Positions 5,041-5,263 of a stretch of 5,263 nucleotides of DNA are shown here, piece by piece (positions within the stretch are counted from its first letter, which is position 1; each line of letters starts with the position of its first letter). Position numbers and translations under genes: made by a program. Source of the DNA: JACCZP01 sp050997195 (lineage in GTDB: Bacteria; Actinomycetota; Thermoleophilia; Solirubrobacterales; Thermoleophilaceae); NCBI GenBank assembly GCA_050997195.1, contig JBPCRE010000249.1:1-5263 (forward strand). The letters run 5' to 3'. The notes beneath the pieces are model-generated. The model saw nothing but the letters and a program-made list of their open reading frames with translations. It searched no databases and had not been told where the DNA came from.

Positions 5041-5263
5041 TCAGGCACTGATCGCCCGCCGGCCGAGCCGCTGCCACATCTGCTCGAACTCATCGCGCGT
5101 CCACGTCGTGCGACGGCCAACGAGCGGATCGTTCAACTCGAGGGTGTCTCCGCGCAGCCCGGTGAGGACCACGGTGTGCTCTCCGAAGTTGCCGGTCACC
5201 CGATCGCCACGCGGAGTGCGCCACGTCTTGTAGGGGCCGTCCGTCAGCCCCACCCAGACCATC
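5041..5263 (-). CDS. C39-like cysteine peptidase family protein, C-terminal part only
   Basis: These last 73 or so residues match the end of the Peptidase_C39_2 (PF13529-like) family. A strand reads MVWVGLTDGPY. Then comes the catalytic-His block FGEHTVVLTG (H at residue 29 of the visible part), followed by LELNDPLVGRRTTW with the Asp/Asn pair (N44, D45) expected of the active site. The closing helix DEFEQMWQRLGRRAI is typical of the family. The catalytic Cys and the N-terminus lie beyond the right edge. The ATG at 5262 is almost certainly an internal Met, since the homologous strand usually follows a Pro/Val pair. Many actinobacterial members are secreted, but no signal can be seen here. It lies 187 nt upstream of the L,D-transpeptidase on the same strand. 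Both may act at the cell envelope, but a shared transcript is not demonstrated. Confidence 0.82.
   Translation of the reverse strand, partial: MVWVGLTDGPYKTWRTPRGDRVTGNFGEHTVVLTGLRGDTLELNDPLVGRRTTWTRDEFEQMWQRLGRRAISA

Noticed and set aside
4857..5120. 87-codon minus-strand open frame between the transpeptidase and the C39 peptidase
   Set aside because: The sequence is Arg/Ser/Gly-rich, overlaps the C39 coding end in another frame and has no ribosome site or motif.

Overview
The window is GC-rich and almost every credible gene lies on the minus strand. GTG and TTG starts, strong AGGAGG ribosome binding sites and protein-family resemblance suggest a high-GC actinobacterium, probably of the Thermoleophilia (Solirubrobacterales/Gaiellales) type. 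The lineage is inferred from how the proteins look, not from a search. No tRNA, rRNA, CRISPR array or insertion sequence is visible.

Layout from left to right. Positions 1-626 (minus) hold the N-terminal part of an APH/choline-kinase-like phosphotransferase that runs off the left edge. Positions 639-843 (plus) hold what looks like a small secreted protein gene that is broken: its signal peptide and its mature part are in different frames. Positions 920-2737 (minus) are the centrepiece, a compact four-gene operon transcribed right to left. It encodes a DUF4396 membrane protein, a DUF305 lipoprotein, a small membrane protein with an intramembrane-type PHxxHH motif, and a CsoR-family metal-sensing repressor. 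Junctions are tight: 11 nt, a 4-nt ATGA overlap and 8 nt. Upstream of DUF4396, at 2775-2795, lies a perfect 7-7-7 inverted repeat (CCATACC/GGTATGG) that closely resembles known CsoR operators. The operon therefore looks autoregulated by its own last gene. Positions 2908-3471 (minus) hold a second, secreted DUF305 protein. It has its own upstream region, with a different palindrome (CCCTAC/GTAGGG), and a strong hairpin after its stop.

Positions 3472-3825 contain no convincing intact gene. Positions 3826-4853 (minus) encode a YkuD L,D-transpeptidase with an N-terminal peptidoglycan-binding_4-type domain, split by an apparent one-base deletion in a C4 run (4493-4496). Positions 5041-5263 (minus) are the C-terminal end of a C39-like cysteine peptidase that runs off the right edge.

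The most interesting content is the CsoR-controlled set. DUF305 proteins include the cyanobacterial periplasmic copper-binding protein CopM, and the CsoR copy keeps the Cys-His-Cys Cu(I) ligand set. The working inference is a copper-handling module: lipoprotein and secreted DUF305 metal carriers outside the membrane, two His-bearing membrane proteins, and a copper-responsive repressor. No P1B-type copper ATPase or copper chaperone lies in the window. The two frameshifts are either assembly errors or gene decay.
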